From JBBSTY01 sp038235385 (GTDB lineage: Bacteria; Actinomycetota; Acidimicrobiia; Acidimicrobiales; Acidimicrobilacustridaceae), in the NCBI GenBank assembly GCA_038235385.1, contig JBBSTY010000106.1:1-15157 (forward strand): a stretch of DNA of 15,157 bases, in the 5' to 3' direction. Below are positions 14,057 to 15,157 of this stretch, in pieces (positions within the stretch are counted from its first letter, which is position 1; the number at the start of each line of letters is the position of its first letter). The translations under genes were made by a program, and so were the position numbers. Under the pieces are notes generated by a model, which had not been told where the DNA came from, did no database searches, and saw only the letters and a list, made by a program, of their open reading frames with translations.

Positions 14057-14407
14057 TCACGGGTGGCTGGCGGTGACCGTGGTGGCGATGCCGCCGCGAA
14101 CGTTCCAGATGGTCTCGACGGTCATGCGACGCGGGCTGATCGCATCGACGAGGTCGTCGAGGATGCGGTTGGTGATGTCCTCGTGGAAGGCGCCCTCGTC
14201 GCGGTAGCTCCACAGGTGCAGCTTCAGGGACTTGAGCTCCACCAGCGACTGATCGGGTACGTAGGTGACCACCACCGTGGCGAAGTCGGGCTGACCCGTC
14301 ATCGGGCACAGGCACGTCAGCTCGGGGGTCTCGCATCGGACCTCGTAGTCGCGACCCGGGTGCGGGTTGGGGACCGGGAGAAGCCGCTTCGACGGTTCGC
14401 TGGGCAT
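14057..14407 (-). CDS. queF: NADPH-dependent 7-cyano-7-deazaguanine reductase
   Basis: A 116-residue type I (single-domain) QueF, the T-fold enzyme that reduces the nitrile of preQ0 to preQ1 in queuosine synthesis for tRNA. ELTCLCPMTGQPDFA at 29-43 contains Cys34, which forms the thioimide, and Asp41. The specificity motif is ELKSLKLHLWSYR at 57-69 (usually ESKSLKLY) and GAFHEDITNR at 72-81 gives His75 and Glu76. These match Cys55, Asp62, His96 and Glu97 of the Bacillus enzyme. The protein is slightly shorter than the family at the N terminus. No other queuosine gene is near. A TAGCAT box 6 bases before the ATG suggests its own leaderless promoter, though it is only 9 bases after the peptidase stop and could be cotranscribed. 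Confidence 0.93.
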   Translation of the reverse strand: MPSEPSKRLLPVPNPHPGRDYEVRCETPELTCLCPMTGQPDFATVVVTYVPDQSLVELKSLKLHLWSYRDEGAFHEDITNRILDDLVDAISPRRMTVETIWNVRGGIATTVTASHP

Positions 14408-14413
14408 CGGCGC

Positions 14414-14419
14414 ATGCTA
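14414..14419 (-). promoter_or_regulatory. -10 box of queF overlapping the peptidase stop codon
   Basis: TAGCAT on the minus strand, 6 bases, then the queF ATG. Its first three bases are the TAG stop of the prolyl oligopeptidase gene. Confidence 0.5.
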
Positions 14420-15157
14420 CCGATGGGCCCGGCGGGGCAGGGCATCGGACGTGGCCGAACCACCTGACCGATCGGCGTCGTCGACCATGTCCCATCCGAG
14501 CTGCCAGGAGAGGAAGGCGAGGACGTCGGCGAGCTCGTCGGCCTGCTTCGACACCGGCTTGCCCTGCCCGTGGCCCGCCCGAGGCTCCTCTCGGAGCAGG
14601 ATCGGCCGTTCGGTCCCGCAGGAGGTCGCCTCCTGGAGGCGCGCCGCCATCTTGCGGGCGTGGTTCGGGTCGACGCGTGAGTCCTCCTCGGCGGTGGTGA
14701 GCAGCACGGCGGGGTAGCAGGTGCCGTCGATGACCCGGTGGTAGGGCGAGTAGGCGTAGAGCCAGCCGAACTCGTCGGGCCGGTCCGGGTCGCCGTACTC
14801 GGGGATCCAGAGCCGGGCGATGAGGAAGCGGTGGTACCGGACCATGTCGAGCAGCGGGACGGCCACCTGCGCGGCGCGGCACAGGTCGGGCCGCTGGGTG
14901 ACGGCGGCGCCCATGAGCAGGCCGCCGTTGCTCCCGCCGCGTATGGCGAGGCGATCGCGTGACGTGTAGCGCTCGGCCACCAACCAGTCGGCGGCCGCGA
15001 TGAAGTCGTCGAAGCTCTGCTGCTTGTTGGCTCGCATGCCGGCCTGGTGCCACGCCTCACCCGCCTCGGCCCCGCCCCGGATGTTGGCGACCGCGTAGAT
15101 GCCGCCGGCGTCGCACACCGCCACCACCGCTGCGCTGTAGCCAGGGCTCATGCTGAC
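14417..15157 (-). CDS. Prolyl oligopeptidase family serine peptidase (S9A), C-terminal part
   Basis: The catalytic alpha/beta-hydrolase domain of an S9A prolyl oligopeptidase; the beta-propeller and N terminus lie beyond the right edge, so the methionine at 15151 is internal. The opening MSPGYSAAVVAVCDAGGIYA and ANIRGGAEAGEAWHQAGM match the family. Counting from that methionine, Ser74 in GGSNGG is the nucleophile, Asp157 in EEDSRV is the acid with Arg159 as the substrate-carboxylate Arg, and His194 in RAGHGQGK completes the triad. It cleaves short peptides after proline, usually in the cytosol or secreted; the location cannot be read here. The tail after DMVDDADRS is a short extra extension. 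It is followed closely by queF and the DCC-family gene. Confidence 0.92.
   Translation of the reverse strand, partial: VSMSPGYSAAVVAVCDAGGIYAVANIRGGAEAGEAWHQAGMRANKQQSFDDFIAAADWLVAERYTSRDRLAIRGGSNGGLLMGAAVTQRPDLCRAAQVAVPLLDMVRYHRFLIARLWIPEYGDPDRPDEFGWLYAYSPYHRVIDGTCYPAVLLTTAEEDSRVDPNHARKMAARLQEATSCGTERPILLREEPRAGHGQGKPVSKQADELADVLAFLSWQLGWDMVDDADRSGGSATSDALPRRAHR

Noticed and set aside
1..15157. Mobile element, prophage, toxin-antitoxin or defence system
   Set aside because: No transposase, integrase, tRNA, terminal repeats or recognisable defence genes are visible; composition is uniform apart from the TetR palindrome.

Overview
The window is high-GC, gene-dense DNA with no RNA genes, insertion sequences, phage genes or CRISPR arrays. 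Several genes begin with no Shine-Dalgarno sequence and instead have a TANNNT -10 box 6-8 bases before the start codon, which is the usual sign of leaderless transcripts in Actinobacteria. Together with the gene families present (TetR next to lipid-type genes, a PgcA-type mutase, an MBOAT plus DUF459 pair, a YkuD L,D-transpeptidase, a DCC-family protein), this suggests an actinobacterium, perhaps of the Acidimicrobiia. The phylum is well supported; the class is only an impression.

Layout. (1) Positions 1-1151: the first 34 codons of an M1 aminopeptidase on the minus strand, divergent from an adenosine-kinase-like PfkB sugar kinase. (2) 1209-5370: a TetR regulator whose -10 box is covered by a 19-bp palindrome, then a diiron ferritin-like protein, a phytanoyl-CoA-dioxygenase-family protein and a dienoyl-CoA isomerase of the ECH1 type. 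This looks like a lipid or acyl-chain oxidation block. A very strong hairpin lies in front of the isomerase. (3) 5399-6728, minus strand: an unrecognised 206-residue acidic protein and a VOC/glyoxalase-like protein upstream of it. (4) 6805-9214, plus strand: a tail-anchored protein with a small IF2N-like domain, then a phosphoglucomutase/phosphomannomutase. (5) 9375-13682: an envelope block of MBOAT acyltransferase, membrane-anchored DUF459 SGNH protein and SH3-YkuD L,D-transpeptidase. (6) 13666-15157, minus strand: a compact run of prolyl oligopeptidase (C-terminal part), queF and a DCC-family protein that has lost both signature cysteines and carries a four-residue repeat tail.

How the genes fit together. 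In block 2 two metal-dependent oxidative proteins and a double-bond isomerase are on the same strand behind one TetR, which suggests ligand-responsive control of modification or breakdown of an unusual acyl chain. In block 5 the MBOAT would pass an acyl group across the membrane, the DUF459 protein would place it on an extracellular glycan, and the L,D-transpeptidase would crosslink or anchor in the same compartment; the mutase just upstream could supply hexose-1-phosphate for glycan precursors. The last two links are inference from order only. I did not find an obviously new multi-gene defence or mobile system. The most unusual items are the cysteine-less DCC protein with its repeat tail, the linker inserted in the MBOAT, the TetR palindrome, the long hairpin before the isomerase, and the IF2N-like tail-anchored protein.
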